Positions 8,951-18,890 of a stretch of 64,000 nt of DNA are shown here, piece by piece. Within the stretch, counting starts at the first letter, position 1. The number at the start of each line of letters is the position of its first letter. Source of the DNA: Paraburkholderia bonniea (GTDB lineage Bacteria > Pseudomonadota > Gammaproteobacteria > Burkholderiales > Burkholderiaceae); contig NZ_QPEQ01000001.1 of the NCBI RefSeq assembly GCF_009455625.1, forward strand, positions 1,364,001 to 1,428,000. Direction: 5' to 3'. A program made the translations under genes and the position numbers. Under the pieces are notes generated by a model that worked only from the letters and a program-made list of their open reading frames with translations, did no database searches and was not told the DNA's origin.

Positions 8951-9186
8951 ATAGGGGTAATGCCAGAACAGGTCCGACATCCCTTAGCCCCTGAACTCGT
9001 AAGATAGGTCCGCAGCTGGGACGTTCAATAGCCTTCAGCCGCCTGAGCCCTCAGCAAGCCTGGAAAGCCACGATACGTGTATGGTTGCTTTCATTGTAGT
9101 AAGGGTTCAATCGCAATCATACCTCGGAACATGCTACAATAGCGGATTCATTTGTATCTGTAACTTCTTAATTTTCTGGAGTTTTT

Positions 9187-9612
9187 ATGGCGATTGAACG
9201 CACCCTGTCGATTATCAAGCCGGACGCAGTAGCCAAGAACGTGATTGGCCAGATTTACAGCCGTTTTGAAAATGCAGGACTGAAGGTTATTGCTGCGCGT
9301 ATGGTTCATTTGTCGCGTGCGGATGCTGAAAAATTCTATGCGGTGCATGCAGCGCGCCCGTTTTTTAAAGATCTGGTCGAATTCATGATTTCGGGCCCGG
9401 TGATGATCCAGGCGCTTGAGGGCGAAAACGCAATTCTGAAAAACCGTGATCTGATGGGTGCAACAGACCCAAAGAAAGCTGACAAGGGTACGATTCGTGC
9501 TGACTTCGCTGACAGCATCGATGCAAACGCGGTGCACGGCTCCGACGCGGCAGAAACAGCTCGCGCCGAAATCGCATTTTTCTTCCCCGAAGTTAACGTT
9601 TACTCGCGTTGA
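9187..9612 (+). CDS. ndk: nucleoside diphosphate kinase
   Basis: Transfers the gamma phosphate of ATP to nucleoside diphosphates through a phosphohistidine, balancing NTP pools. The phosphorylated residue is H117 in NAVHGSD, and the opening [15 protein letters not shown] is the family hallmark. The length of 141 residues is standard. CTGGAG at 9176-9181 serves as ribosome binding site for ATG 9187. A GCTACAAT motif (TACAAT 9135-9140) about 46 bases upstream is a likely -10 box. It heads the ndk-rlmN-rodZ-ispG-hisS run that is conserved in proteobacteria. Confidence 0.98.
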   Translation: MAIERTLSIIKPDAVAKNVIGQIYSRFENAGLKVIAARMVHLSRADAEKFYAVHAARPFFKDLVEFMISGPVMIQALEGENAILKNRDLMGATDPKKADKGTIRADFADSIDANAVHGSDAAETARAEIAFFFPEVNVYSR

Positions 9613-9724
9613 GCTTCGCGCGGTATCGTTGCATAAGTAGCAGCAGGAGCGGGCGCGGACGGTACTTGCGTTCATGTAGCTTGTTGCATGAGCGCAATTT
9701 CGTACTGAAACGGCAGGATTCACT

Positions 9725-10876
9725 ATGGCGAGCAGTTCAACCGTCAACCTTCTTGATCTCGATGCCGCAGGGCTAGTCGCTTATTGCGGCAGCCTTGGCG
9801 AGAAGCCGTTTCGCGCCCGGCAATTGCAGCGCTGGATTCACCAGTACAACGCTGCCGATTTCGATGGCATGACCGATCTGGCCAAGTCATTGCGCGAAAA
9901 GCTCAAGGGCCGTGCCACGATCACGATGCCCGATATCGTTAGCGATCATCTTTCTACCGACGGCACACGAAAGTGGCTGATCGATGTCGGCAACAGCAAT
10001 GCCGTCGAAACCGTATTTATCCCCGAAGAAACGCGTGGCACGTTGTGCGTGTCGTCGCAGGCCGGGTGTGCAGTCAATTGCCGTTTTTGTTCAACTGGCA
10101 AACAAGGGTTTTCTCGTAATCTGACCACAGGTGAAATCATCGGCCAACTGCGGATGGCCGAATTCGCATTGCGCGCGTCTTCTGGCGCTGCAGGCGGTCG
10201 GGCCAATGGCGGTGAAGGTAAGGGCGAACGCGTTATTACCAACGTGGTGATGATGGGTATGGGGGAGCCGTTGCTTAACTATGATGCCGTGGTGCCCGCG
10301 ATGCGGCTCATGCTCGACGACTATGCCTACGGGTTGTCCCGCCGGCGCGTCACATTGTCCACATCTGGCGTAGTGCCAATGATGGACCGGCTGGGTGCTG
10401 ATTTGCCAGTGGCGCTCGCGGTATCGTTGCACGCGCCGACTGATTCGTTGCGCGACATGCTGGTCCCCCTGAATAAAAAATACCCGTTGCGGGAGTTGAT
10501 GGCCGCCTGCCTGCGTTATCTAAAAGTTGCGCCACGCGATTTCATTACGTTTGAATATTGCATGCTGGATGGCGTTAACGATAGTGAAGCCCAGGCACGC
10601 GAACTTCTGGCACTTACACGTGATGTGCCGTGCAAGTTCAATTTGATTCCGTTTAATCCGTTTCCCGAATCCGGGCTCCTTCGTTCCCGGTCAGACCAGA
10701 TTCGCCGTTTTGCCCAAGTGCTGCTGGAAGCGGGCGTTGTCACAACGATACGTAAAACTCGCGGTGATGATATTGATGCAGCTTGCGGCCAGTTGGCCGG
10801 TGCGGTCCAGGATCGCACACGTCTTGCACAGCGTAGCGCCAAAGGTGCGAGAGTCATTGAAGTGCATCAAGCATAA
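9725..10876 (+). CDS. rlmN: dual-specificity rRNA/tRNA adenine-C2 methyltransferase RlmN
   Basis: Radical-SAM enzyme that methylates C2 of A2503 in 23S rRNA and A37 in some tRNAs, affecting translational accuracy. The cluster-binding CxxxCxxC is C115, C119 and C122 ([13 protein letters not shown]). The methyl-carrying cysteine C354 is in [15 protein letters not shown] and [10 protein letters not shown] are family motifs. Length 383 is normal. The ATG at 9725 gives the usual N-terminal accessory domain. In Pseudomonas and many beta-proteobacteria pilF follows; here a 195-base gap leads straight to rodZ. Confidence 0.97.
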   Translation: MASSSTVNLLDLDAAGLVAYCGSLGEKPFRARQLQRWIHQYNAADFDGMTDLAKSLREKLKGRATITMPDIVSDHLSTDGTRKWLIDVGNSNAVETVFIPEETRGTLCVSSQAGCAVNCRFCSTGKQGFSRNLTTGEIIGQLRMAEFALRASSGAAGGRANGGEGKGERVITNVVMMGMGEPLLNYDAVVPAMRLMLDDYAYGLSRRRVTLSTSGVVPMMDRLGADLPVALAVSLHAPTDSLRDMLVPLNKKYPLRELMAACLRYLKVAPRDFITFEYCMLDGVNDSEAQARELLALTRDVPCKFNLIPFNPFPESGLLRSRSDQIRRFAQVLLEAGVVTTIRKTRGDDIDAACGQLAGAVQDRTRLAQRSAKGARVIEVHQA

Positions 10877-11071
10877 AATTCAACGCAACTATTTGGCTGG
10901 CTATTTTTCAGGCATGCTGAATGGTTGTGTGGTTTTAGAAGAGCGAGTGCGGCAGCGCTCAGTGGCGGCATAGGTCGCTGTAAATTTTGTCATAAATGGC
11001 CTGCGATTCTGATCTGGATAAAGTTTCCAGGTGAGTCGCTGACCTAAAAAATCGACGTGAAAGGATCTGGG

Positions 11072-12151
11072 ATGAGTGAATCGCGGCCGCCGCATGACGG
11101 CACTAGCGCTAATGAAGACCAACTGACATCGGCTACAGGCCATTCTGGCGCGTCATTTGGCGAGCTGGGTTCGCTGTTGGCGGTCGGCTCCCGGCTAACC
11201 GAGCTGCGAGAGGCAAAAGGCTGGTCGATTGATGATGTTTCGGCCCGGCTGAAAGTTGCAGCAGTGAAGCTGCGAGCGCTGGAAGCTGGCGATATCAGCC
11301 ATCTCCCGGATACGACCTTTGCACTTGGTGTAGTCCGTGGTTATGCCAAGATGCTCGGTGCAGATCCGACACCTTTCACCCAAGCCTTGCGTCGTGAATA
11401 CGGTGTTCCTGAGCCTGATTTGTCGATGCCCGCATCCTCAGGTAAAGACTTGCCACGCGGCCGGATGGCGTTGTCGCTAGGTGGGGCACCGCGTCATCGC
11501 TCCTGGCTGTGGGGGATAGCCGCCATATTCGTTGCGATGATCGCGCTGGCGGTATGGCATACCAACGGCGGTGACTCTTCGGCATGGTTGACGCGTTTCA
11601 AGGCGAGCGCAAATGGAGCTGCCCACGATACAGATGCCGCTTCGGCTTCTGTGCCTGCGCCAAATTCTGCTGTCGTTGCAGCGACGCCGGGTTCCGCGGC
11701 TGACGTGGCTTCTGCTGGGGCAAGTTCGGTGGGCAGTGTACCCGGTGTGCCTTTAGCCGCATCTACAGATGCTGCTCAGCCTGTTTCGGCCTCCTCGGCT
11801 CCGTTAGCTGCGCCAGCGCTGCCGTCGTCTGCTGCGGTTATGGGTGCGGCGAGTATTCCGATGGCGGATTTTGCCGATAAGGGCGCAGATGTTACCAAGG
11901 TGGGTGAAGCCATCGTATCCATGCGTGTGACGCAAGACAGCTGGTTCAGTGTGCGTCAGCAAGATGGCCGGGAGCTGTTCTCGGGCCTTGTACGGGCAGG
12001 AGAGGCAAAAGAAGTCACTGGCACTGCACCCTTTCGCATTACGGTAGGAAATAGTGCAGGGCTTGAGTCGATATCCTTCGATGGACAGCCTGTTGATCCG
12101 GCTAAATATTCGGCAGCGAAGGGCAATGTGGCGCGTTTTGCGCTGCCTTAG
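11072..12151 (+). CDS. rodZ: RodZ-like cell-shape protein (HTH-TM-DUF4115)
   Basis: Bitopic inner-membrane protein linking MreB filaments to the elongasome. The order of parts is diagnostic: a cytoplasmic Cro/CI-like helix-turn-helix (about residues 40-105, LTELREAKGWSIDDVSARLK), a basic stretch, one membrane segment (SWLWGIAAIFVAMIALAVW, about 147-165), a long Ala/Ser/Pro-rich periplasmic linker and a C-terminal DUF4115 beta domain. ATG 11072 follows AAGGA at the right distance and was chosen over an in-frame GTG 11057. The gene lies in its conserved position before ispG. Length 359 against 337 in E. coli. Confidence 0.93.
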   Translation: MSESRPPHDGTSANEDQLTSATGHSGASFGELGSLLAVGSRLTELREAKGWSIDDVSARLKVAAVKLRALEAGDISHLPDTTFALGVVRGYAKMLGADPTPFTQALRREYGVPEPDLSMPASSGKDLPRGRMALSLGGAPRHRSWLWGIAAIFVAMIALAVWHTNGGDSSAWLTRFKASANGAAHDTDAASASVPAPNSAVVAATPGSAADVASAGASSVGSVPGVPLAASTDAAQPVSASSAPLAAPALPSSAAVMGAASIPMADFADKGADVTKVGEAIVSMRVTQDSWFSVRQQDGRELFSGLVRAGEAKEVTGTAPFRITVGNSAGLESISFDGQPVDPAKYSAAKGNVARFALP

Positions 12152-12242
12152 CAGCCAGGGGCATGGTTGATGTTGCACACGGTATCGGAAGCATATTTTT
12201 CGTTCGATGCATAACTTCGTCAGTAATTAATGGGCCTTTTTG

Positions 12243-13544
12243 ATGCAGATCGACCAATTACACTCCAGCAGTCAGATTTGTTCGACAACCCCCGTGTCTG
12301 GTGGCCATGCGCCGCGTCGAGCTGCAGTAGGCGTACCCGTGCGCTGGGGTGGGCAGCTAGTCACGATTGGGGGCGATGCGCCGGTACGGGTGCAGTCAAT
12401 GACGAATACCGACACGGCTGATGCAATTGGCACCGCGATTCAGGTCAAGGAGCTGGCGCAAGCTGGCTCCGAGCTGGTGCGAATTACAGTGAATACGCCG
12501 GAAGCGGCGGCGGCGGTGCCTGCGGTGCGTGAACAACTCGACCGGATGGGTGTGTCGGTGCCGCTGATTGGTGACTTTCACTACAACGGTCATTTGCTGC
12601 TGCGCGACTTTCCCGAGTGTGCCGAAGCACTATCCAAATACCGGATTAATCCAGGAAACGTAGGTCAGGGCGCAAAGCGTGATACGCAGTTCGCGCAGAT
12701 GATCGAAACCGCGATCAAATATGACAAGCCGGTTCGGATTGGCGTCAACTGGGGCAGTCTGGATCAGGATTTGCTGGCCAGGATGATGGATGAGAACGCG
12801 GCGCGTGCTACACCGTGGGATGCGCAAAGCGTGATGTACGAAGCGTTGATCCAGTCGGCGATTGGTTCGGCCGAGCGTGCTGTAGAACTGGGCTTGGGAC
12901 GTAACCAGATCGTTTTGTCGTGCAAGGTCAGCGGCGTTCAGGATCTGATTGCTGTTTATCGTGAGCTGGCTCGACGCTGCCAGTTCGCGCTGCATCTTGG
13001 TTTGACTGAAGCCGGGATGGGGTCCAAAGGGATTGTTGCTTCGACGGCGGCGTTGTCGGTGTTGTTGCAGGAAGGGATTGGCGACACGATCAGAATTTCG
13101 CTGACACCAGAACCAGGTGCCTCTCGCACCGGCGAAGTTATCGTCGGGCAGGAAATTTTGCAGACCATGGGGTTGCGCTCTTTTACTCCTATGGTCATTG
13201 CGTGCCCTGGTTGTGGCCGCACAACCAGCACGCTGTTTCAGGAGCTGGCATCACAGATTCAAACGTATTTGCGGACCCAGATGCCCGTCTGGCGGGATCA
13301 ATATCCGGGTGTTGAGAGCATGCATGTGGCTGTGATGGGCTGCATAGTTAATGGGCCGGGTGAATCGAAGCAGGCCAACATCGGCATCAGCTTGCCTGGA
13401 TCTGGTGAAAATCCGGCTGCGCCGGTTTTTATCGACGGAGAGAAGGTTAAGACACTCCGTGGCGAGCGCATCGCAGAAGAGTTCCAGCAAATCGTGAGCG
13501 AATACGTTGCCCGTACTTATGGTCGTGAGACCGCGCTTAATTAA
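12243..13544 (+). CDS. ispG: 4-hydroxy-3-methylbut-2-enyl diphosphate synthase IspG
   Basis: Iron-sulfur enzyme of the MEP isoprenoid pathway; converts MEcPP to HMBPP. The N-terminal TIM barrel has [19 protein letters not shown], and the C-terminal cluster domain carries CPGCGRT and [11 protein letters not shown], which provide the three cysteine ligands (with a conserved glutamate in the family). Length 433 matches beta-proteobacterial enzymes; the roughly 30 residues before the barrel are variable. TTG 12240 and ATG 12243 are adjacent in frame, and ATG is used. hisS follows after 20 bases. Confidence 0.97.
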   Translation: MQIDQLHSSSQICSTTPVSGGHAPRRAAVGVPVRWGGQLVTIGGDAPVRVQSMTNTDTADAIGTAIQVKELAQAGSELVRITVNTPEAAAAVPAVREQLDRMGVSVPLIGDFHYNGHLLLRDFPECAEALSKYRINPGNVGQGAKRDTQFAQMIETAIKYDKPVRIGVNWGSLDQDLLARMMDENAARATPWDAQSVMYEALIQSAIGSAERAVELGLGRNQIVLSCKVSGVQDLIAVYRELARRCQFALHLGLTEAGMGSKGIVASTAALSVLLQEGIGDTIRISLTPEPGASRTGEVIVGQEILQTMGLRSFTPMVIACPGCGRTTSTLFQELASQIQTYLRTQMPVWRDQYPGVESMHVAVMGCIVNGPGESKQANIGISLPGSGENPAAPVFIDGEKVKTLRGERIAEEFQQIVSEYVARTYGRETALN

Positions 13545-13564
13545 ATCCAGCTAATTCAATACAG

Positions 13565-14899
13565 ATGACTGAACAAAAAAAGAAGCTTGAAAAACTGTCT
13601 GGTGTGAAGGGCATGAATGACCTTTTGCCTCAGGAAGCTGGGTTGTGGGAGTTTTTTGAGGCGACCGTCAAGTCGATGCTTCGGTCGTATGGCTATCAGA
13701 ATATTCGCACTCCAATTGTTGAGCCCACTCAGTTATTTAAACGTGGCATTGGCGAAGTCACCGATATTGTCGAAAAAGAGATGTACAGCTTTACCGACGC
13801 GCTGAATGGTGAGCAACTGACGTTACGTCCTGAGAATACGGCTGCGGTAGTGCGTGCGGCGATTGAGCACAATCTTCTTTACGATGGCCCGAAGCGCTTG
13901 TGGTATATCGGTCCGATGTTTCGCCATGAGCGTCCGCAAAGAGGGCGCTACCGCCAGTTTCATCAAGTTGGTGTTGAGGCGCTGGGTTTTGCTGGCCCGG
14001 ACACTGACGCTGAAATCATTCTCATGTGTCAGCGTCTTTGGGATGATCTGGGTTTAACCGGGATTCGGCTTGAAATTAACTCGCTGGGCCTCGCTGAAGA
14101 GCGCGCCGCTCACCGGGTTGAGCTGATTGCGTATCTGGAAAAACACAGAGAGGCGCTGGACGATGATGCGGTACGCAGGCTTTATACCAATCCGTTACGC
14201 GTGCTGGATACCAAGAATCCTGCGTTACAGGACATCGTGCAAAACGCACCAAAGTTGATCGATTTTCTCGGTGAGGCTTCGAAAGCACATTTTGAGGGTC
14301 TGCAGCGCATTCTGAAGTCGAACAACATCCCGTTCAAAATCAATCCGCGGCTGGTGCGTGGCTTGGATTACTACAACCTGACTGTATTCGAGTGGATTAC
14401 CGACAAGCTGGGTGCTCAGGGTACGGTCGCTGCGGGTGGCCGTTATGATCCGCTGATCGAGCAGCTCGGTGGCAAACCCACAGCAGCATGTGGTTGGGCG
14501 ATGGGCGTTGAGCGCATTCTTGAGCTGCTGAAAGAAGACAAGCTCGTCCCAGAAGATGAAGGTTGCGACGTCTACGTCGTGCACCAGGGCGAGGCCGCGC
14601 GCGAGCAGGCGTTTATCGTTGCCGAGCGTTTGCGCGATACAGGGCTGGATGTCATTTTGCACTGCAGCCCGGATGGGCAGCCGGCGAGTTTCAAGTCGCA
14701 AATGAAGCGCGCCGATGCGAGCGGCGCTGCATTCGCGGTGGTTTTAGGTGAGGACGAAATAGCGAATGGCACGGTTGGTGTAAAAGCGCTCCGTGGGCAT
14801 TCAACTGACGGAAAAAGTGACCAGCAGAATGTACCTGCCGAAGACTTGACCGAATTTCTAATCAATGCGATGGTTGCAACCGCTGAAGACGACGATTGA
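13565..14899 (+). CDS. hisS: histidyl-tRNA synthetase
   Basis: Class II synthetase charging tRNA-His. Motif 2 is in [17 protein letters not shown], the histidine-binding signature in [14 protein letters not shown], and motif 3 in [11 protein letters not shown]. The C-terminal anticodon domain begins near [10 protein letters not shown]. An N-terminal [18 protein letters not shown] is typical. At 444 residues it is slightly longer than E. coli HisS (424). A paralogue lacking catalytic residues, hisZ, lies about 8 kb downstream. Confidence 0.97.
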   Translation: MTEQKKKLEKLSGVKGMNDLLPQEAGLWEFFEATVKSMLRSYGYQNIRTPIVEPTQLFKRGIGEVTDIVEKEMYSFTDALNGEQLTLRPENTAAVVRAAIEHNLLYDGPKRLWYIGPMFRHERPQRGRYRQFHQVGVEALGFAGPDTDAEIILMCQRLWDDLGLTGIRLEINSLGLAEERAAHRVELIAYLEKHREALDDDAVRRLYTNPLRVLDTKNPALQDIVQNAPKLIDFLGEASKAHFEGLQRILKSNNIPFKINPRLVRGLDYYNLTVFEWITDKLGAQGTVAAGGRYDPLIEQLGGKPTAACGWAMGVERILELLKEDKLVPEDEGCDVYVVHQGEAAREQAFIVAERLRDTGLDVILHCSPDGQPASFKSQMKRADASGAAFAVVLGEDEIANGTVGVKALRGHSTDGKSDQQNVPAEDLTEFLINAMVATAEDDD

Positions 14900-14965
14900 A
14901 CGCGGTGTGATTCAGTTTGCGGCTTGATTTATCAAGATATTCAAGGAAGAAGGAATCGCCAGGCG

Positions 14966-15598
14966 ATGAGTTACCACGACGAACAAGAATCAATTGAAAG
15001 CCTGAAAGCATGGTGGACAAAGTGGGGCAATGTAACGACCTGGATCGTGCTGGCTGCGCTTGTTGTGGCTGCAGGCTGGAACGGCTGGAATTTCTGGCAA
15101 CGTCGCCAGGCGGCTGAAGCGGCTGTATTTTATGACCCGACGGTGCAGCAGGTGCTGGCATCTGGCGACAAGGCCAGGATCGCGCGGGCTGCTTCCGATA
15201 TGGAAAGCAAGTTTGGTAGCAGCGCGTATGCGCAGATGACAGGGCTTGCTGCAGCGAAAGCACTGTATGCCGCAGGGGATGTTGCTGGTGCGAAGTCCCA
15301 GTTGCAATGGGTCATTGATCATGCAAAAAGTGATGAGTTCCGCCAGATAGCAAGGCTGCGTCTGGCTTCTGTATTGCTCGACGAGAAAGCGTATGACGCT
15401 GGTCTCGCGTTGCTCGCAGCACCTCAGTCAGAGGCTTTCAAGGGTGTGATGGCGGATGGCCGGGGGGATTTGCTGGCCGCCCAGGGCAAGCGTGATGAAG
15501 CTCGTGTGGCTTACAAGCTTGCACTTGATGCCCTTCCCAAAAACGATACTTCAGCGCGTCAGTTGATTCAGTTCAAGCTGGACGCGCTAGGTGACTAA
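14966..15598 (+). CDS. YfgM-like periplasmic TPR protein
   Basis: Single-pass inner-membrane protein with a periplasmic TPR domain (TPR_21/YfgM family). In E. coli YfgM works with PpiD at the SecYEG translocon and influences RcsB. Here a short cytoplasmic end (SYHDEQESIESLKAWW) precedes a membrane segment at about residues 22-42, then helical repeats rich in Ala. ATG 14966 was preferred to the frame's upstream TTG 14924 because AGGAAG/AAGGAA precede it and homologous N-termini begin this way. It sits between hisS and bamB exactly as in E. coli. Confidence 0.88.
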   Translation: MSYHDEQESIESLKAWWTKWGNVTTWIVLAALVVAAGWNGWNFWQRRQAAEAAVFYDPTVQQVLASGDKARIARAASDMESKFGSSAYAQMTGLAAAKALYAAGDVAGAKSQLQWVIDHAKSDEFRQIARLRLASVLLDEKAYDAGLALLAAPQSEAFKGVMADGRGDLLAAQGKRDEARVAYKLALDALPKNDTSARQLIQFKLDALGD

Positions 15599-15657
15599 TC
15601 GTGGTTGCTGCATTTAGTCAAACCACCTAACTCTTTTTGTCAATGCTTCGCTTACCG

Positions 15658-16803
15658 ATGAATCTGCTGAAACGTTTTGCCGTGCCTGTTGCCTGTGCGA
15701 TGACCGTGCTTGCGCTGGCTGCGTGCTCATCTACGAAGGACCCGCGCCGGGTTCCTACGCCGCTCACCGAATTTAAATCTGTGCTCGACGTGCAGCAAAC
15801 GTGGAAAGCGAGTGTTGGCAAGGCTGGGCGCTATTTGTTTTCACCTGTTGCGATTGGCGATGCGGTCTATGCGGCTGGTGCCAATGGTTCGGTGGTGAAG
15901 ATTGATGCGAAGACCGGCAAAGATATCTGGCGTACGAAGGTCGATAGCAACTTGTCGGCTGGCGTAGGTAGTGATGGCACGCTGACAGCCGTCGGTGCGC
16001 TCAAAGGCGGGGTCTATGTGCTTGGGCCCGATGGCAAGTTGCTGTGGAAGGCGACTGCGCCTGGTGAAATTATTTCGCCGCCTCTCGTAGGGAATGGTCT
16101 GGTTGTGGTCCGAACAGTCGATGGCCAGATTTCTGCCTTCAATGCGCAAACCGGTGAGCAGCGCTGGGTGTACCGTAATCGTCCCGTTCCGCTTAACTTG
16201 CGGGTGTCATCTGGTATGACATTCGCTGGTGATGTCGCGGTGCTGGCGGGTTTCCCGGGTGGAACATTTGCCGCGATTAATCTGCAGGCTGGAGATGCAT
16301 ACTGGCAAACGCCAGTGTCCTATCCAAAAGGGGTGACCGAAGTAGAGCGGATTAATGATGTAACAGGACCGCCTGCACTTCTGGGCGCGCAAGTATGCGC
16401 GGTCACATTCCAGGGGCAGCTCGGCTGTTTTGACGCTAATTCGGGACGTGTGCTTTGGGAAAAAGCCTTCTCGAGTACTAGTGGCGTGGCACAGAACGAG
16501 CGCATCGTGGCAGCGGGCGATGACTGGGCGATTGTTTCAGCCTTTGATGCGGCAACGGGCAAGCAGTTGTGGCGTAACGAAAAGCTGAAAAGCCGTGACG
16601 TCAGCATTCCGTTTTTGCTCGGTCCGGCGGTCGTAGTGGGGGATTATCAGGGTTACGTCCACTTTTTGTCGGGTGATGACGGCACATTCGTGGCGAGGGT
16701 GAAAACGGACGGCAGTGCCATTACTGCGGCTCCCGTGCTTGCTGGCGATACGCTTGTGGTGCAAACGCATAATGGCGATCTGTTCGGCTTCCGTCCCCGC
16801 TGA
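15658..16803 (+). CDS. bamB: outer-membrane assembly lipoprotein BamB
   Basis: Eight-bladed beta-propeller lipoprotein of the BAM complex. A lipoprotein signal peptide ends in LALAAC with Cys23 as the lipidated residue. The body shows repeated PQQ-like blade motifs such as GSVVKIDAKTGKDIWR, GQISAFNAQTGEQRWVY and SAFDAATGKQLWRN. Length about 381 residues is normal. ATG 15658 was chosen; another ATG at 15643 would add five residues, and neither has a clear ribosome binding site. The next gene, der, follows a terminator-like hairpin and a 312-base gap. Confidence 0.94.
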   Translation: MNLLKRFAVPVACAMTVLALAACSSTKDPRRVPTPLTEFKSVLDVQQTWKASVGKAGRYLFSPVAIGDAVYAAGANGSVVKIDAKTGKDIWRTKVDSNLSAGVGSDGTLTAVGALKGGVYVLGPDGKLLWKATAPGEIISPPLVGNGLVVVRTVDGQISAFNAQTGEQRWVYRNRPVPLNLRVSSGMTFAGDVAVLAGFPGGTFAAINLQAGDAYWQTPVSYPKGVTEVERINDVTGPPALLGAQVCAVTFQGQLGCFDANSGRVLWEKAFSSTSGVAQNERIVAAGDDWAIVSAFDAATGKQLWRNEKLKSRDVSIPFLLGPAVVVGDYQGYVHFLSGDDGTFVARVKTDGSAITAAPVLAGDTLVVQTHNGDLFGFRPR

Positions 16804-16828
16804 AGCTGACTCAAACGTTGTATGTGTG

Positions 16829-16863
16829 ACATGTGGCCGGCTTTGCCGGCCGCATGTGTTTTT
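16829..16863 (+). terminator. terminator after bamB
   Basis: A 13-bp inverted repeat with one G-T pair (16829-16841 and 16845-16857, GCCGGC core, three-base loop) runs into a short T-run. It lies 25 bases after the bamB stop. The rest of the 312-base gap up to der holds no gene that I can see. Confidence 0.75.
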
Positions 16864-17115
16864 ATGGCTTGGTAGCCAGGGCCGCAAGATTCCAGGGAAA
16901 AATAGCAAATGACGATGCGTCAGTCTTGGGCGCATCAGCAAGACTGGACCCAGTGATCTGGGCGTTTATCGCTTACTGGACGGTTGTCTGGATAAGCATC
17001 CGGATCTGACCGGATTCGTAATAATTTTTGCCAACTACAGCTCTGAAACAGCTGTACGACGCGCTGTGCGGTTGGTTCAATTTCGCTTTCCGCGCCTCAC
17101 CGTGAATAACATCTG

Positions 17116-18453
17116 ATGAAACCCGTTATAGCCCTTGTCGGGCGCCCCAATGTGGGGAAATCTACGTTGTTCAATCGTCTTACGCGCTCGCGCGATGCGC
17201 TTGTCGCTGATTTACCCGGACTCACGCGCGATCGCCACTATGGAGAAGGGCGCGTAGGTGAGCGCCCATATCTCGTGGTTGATACTGGCGGGTTTGAGCC
17301 GGTTGCCAAAGAAGGCATTTTGCATCAGATGGCCCGGCAAACCCGTCAGGCCGTTGAAGAGTCCGACATCGTTGTCTTTATTGTGGATGGCCGGAATGGC
17401 CTGGCACCCCAGGACAAGTCGATTGCCGATTATCTGCGCAAGGTCGGCCGGCCGATTTTCCTCGTCGTCAATAAAGCGGAGGGAATGAAATACAGCACTG
17501 TGGCGGCTGATTTCTATGAATTCGGCCTGGGTGATCCCCGTGCAATTTCAGCAGCTCACGGCGATGGCGTGACTGAAATGATTAACGAGGCGCTCGATGT
17601 TGCTTACGCAGGACATCCCGAAGAAAGCGCGGAAGACAAAGAGCCGCGTGGCATCAAGATTGCCATTGTGGGCCGCCCTAATGTCGGCAAATCAACGCTG
17701 GTCAATACGTTGCTTGGCGAAGAGCGAGTGATTGCCTTTGACATGCCCGGCACGACGCGAGACTCGATCTACATTGATTTCGAGCGTCAGGGCAAGAAGT
17801 ACACGCTTATCGACACGGCAGGTTTGCGGCGGCGCGGCAAAGTCTTCGAAGCCATCGAGAAGTTTTCAGTGGTGAAGACATTGCAATCCATTTCGGATGC
17901 CAATGTCGTGATCTTGTTGCTGGATGCGCAGCAAGACATCTCGGAGCAGGACGCTCATATTGCTGGTTTTGTGGTGGAGCAGGGCCGGGCGCTGGTGGTG
18001 GGCGTCAACAAGTGGGATGGGCTGGATTCACACGTCCGCGAGCGGACCAAGGCTGATTTGCAGCGCAAGCTGAAATTCCTCGATTTCGCTAAATTCCATT
18101 TTGTTTCAGCCGCGCAAAAAACCGGGATCGGGGCGCTTATGCGTTCGGTCGATGACGCCTACGCCGCTGCGATGGCTAAATTGCCAACGCCAAAGTTGAC
18201 GCGCGCGTTGATCGAAGCGGTCGAATTCCAGCAGCCGCGTCGCCGCGGCCCAGTGCGCCCGAAACTACGCTACGCCCACCAGGGTGGGCAGAATCCGCCA
18301 ATTATCGTGATTCATGGCAACGCACTCGATGCCATTACCGAAACTTACAAACGCTATCTGGAAAACCGCTTTCGTGAGACCTTCTCGCTGATCGGAACGC
18401 CGTTGCGAATCGAGTTCCGCTCAACCACGAATCCTTATGCAGATAAAGGCTGA
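17116..18453 (+). CDS. der: ribosome-assembly GTPase Der (EngA)
   Basis: Double GTPase needed for 50S subunit assembly. Two P-loops, [12 protein letters not shown] near residue 8 and [12 protein letters not shown] near residue 186, each have their own DxxG (DTGGF and DTAGL) and NKxD-type motifs (NKAEG in the first domain, NKWDG in the second). The first-domain motif is NKAE rather than the more usual NKxD. A C-terminal KH-like domain ends in [16 protein letters not shown]. The 445-residue length is typical. It begins the second half of the housekeeping run, before hfq. Confidence 0.97.
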   Translation: MKPVIALVGRPNVGKSTLFNRLTRSRDALVADLPGLTRDRHYGEGRVGERPYLVVDTGGFEPVAKEGILHQMARQTRQAVEESDIVVFIVDGRNGLAPQDKSIADYLRKVGRPIFLVVNKAEGMKYSTVAADFYEFGLGDPRAISAAHGDGVTEMINEALDVAYAGHPEESAEDKEPRGIKIAIVGRPNVGKSTLVNTLLGEERVIAFDMPGTTRDSIYIDFERQGKKYTLIDTAGLRRRGKVFEAIEKFSVVKTLQSISDANVVILLLDAQQDISEQDAHIAGFVVEQGRALVVGVNKWDGLDSHVRERTKADLQRKLKFLDFAKFHFVSAAQKTGIGALMRSVDDAYAAAMAKLPTPKLTRALIEAVEFQQPRRRGPVRPKLRYAHQGGQNPPIIVIHGNALDAITETYKRYLENRFRETFSLIGTPLRIEFRSTTNPYADKG

Positions 18454-18594
18454 AACCCGCATCTGCACTAGACTTGGCCGGATGGTGCGCGGTCGCGCGC
18501 TGCAACAAAAATCGGCTATAGTGTCGCGGTTGCTGGCGGATCTCTTTTTCTTCGCTGGCAATTTAGTCAACCTGCAAAAAACACGGAGTTTGCT

Positions 18595-18831
18595 ATGAGC
18601 AACAAAGGGCAATTGTTACAAGACCCGTTTTTGAACGCACTGCGCAAGGAACATGTGCCAGTGTCGATCTACCTGGTTAACGGCATCAAGCTTCAGGGAA
18701 ATATCGAATCGTTTGACCAGTATGTTGTGTTGCTCCGAAATACGGTGACCCAGATGGTGTACAAGCACGCAATTTCGACTGTTGTGCCTGCCCGTCCAGT
18801 GAATTTCCACCCGGACTCCGAACAGCCCTAA
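18595..18831 (+). CDS. hfq: RNA chaperone Hfq
   Basis: Hexameric Sm-like RNA-binding protein that pairs small RNAs with mRNAs. Sm1 is in [21 protein letters not shown], and Sm2 in [14 protein letters not shown]. The N-terminal [13 protein letters not shown] is the usual proximal-face helix. Length 78 residues, with a very short C-terminal tail as in other Burkholderiaceae. CGGAG at 18584-18588 precedes ATG 18595 at good spacing. TATAGT at 18517-18522 may be a -10 box. hflX follows, as in E. coli. Confidence 0.98.
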   Translation: MSNKGQLLQDPFLNALRKEHVPVSIYLVNGIKLQGNIESFDQYVVLLRNTVTQMVYKHAISTVVPARPVNFHPDSEQP

Positions 18832-18890
18832 CCCCAGTCGCGGCCGATTTAGCATCGCTTGCGGGCGATTCCATTTTCGGCCGCTTCATT

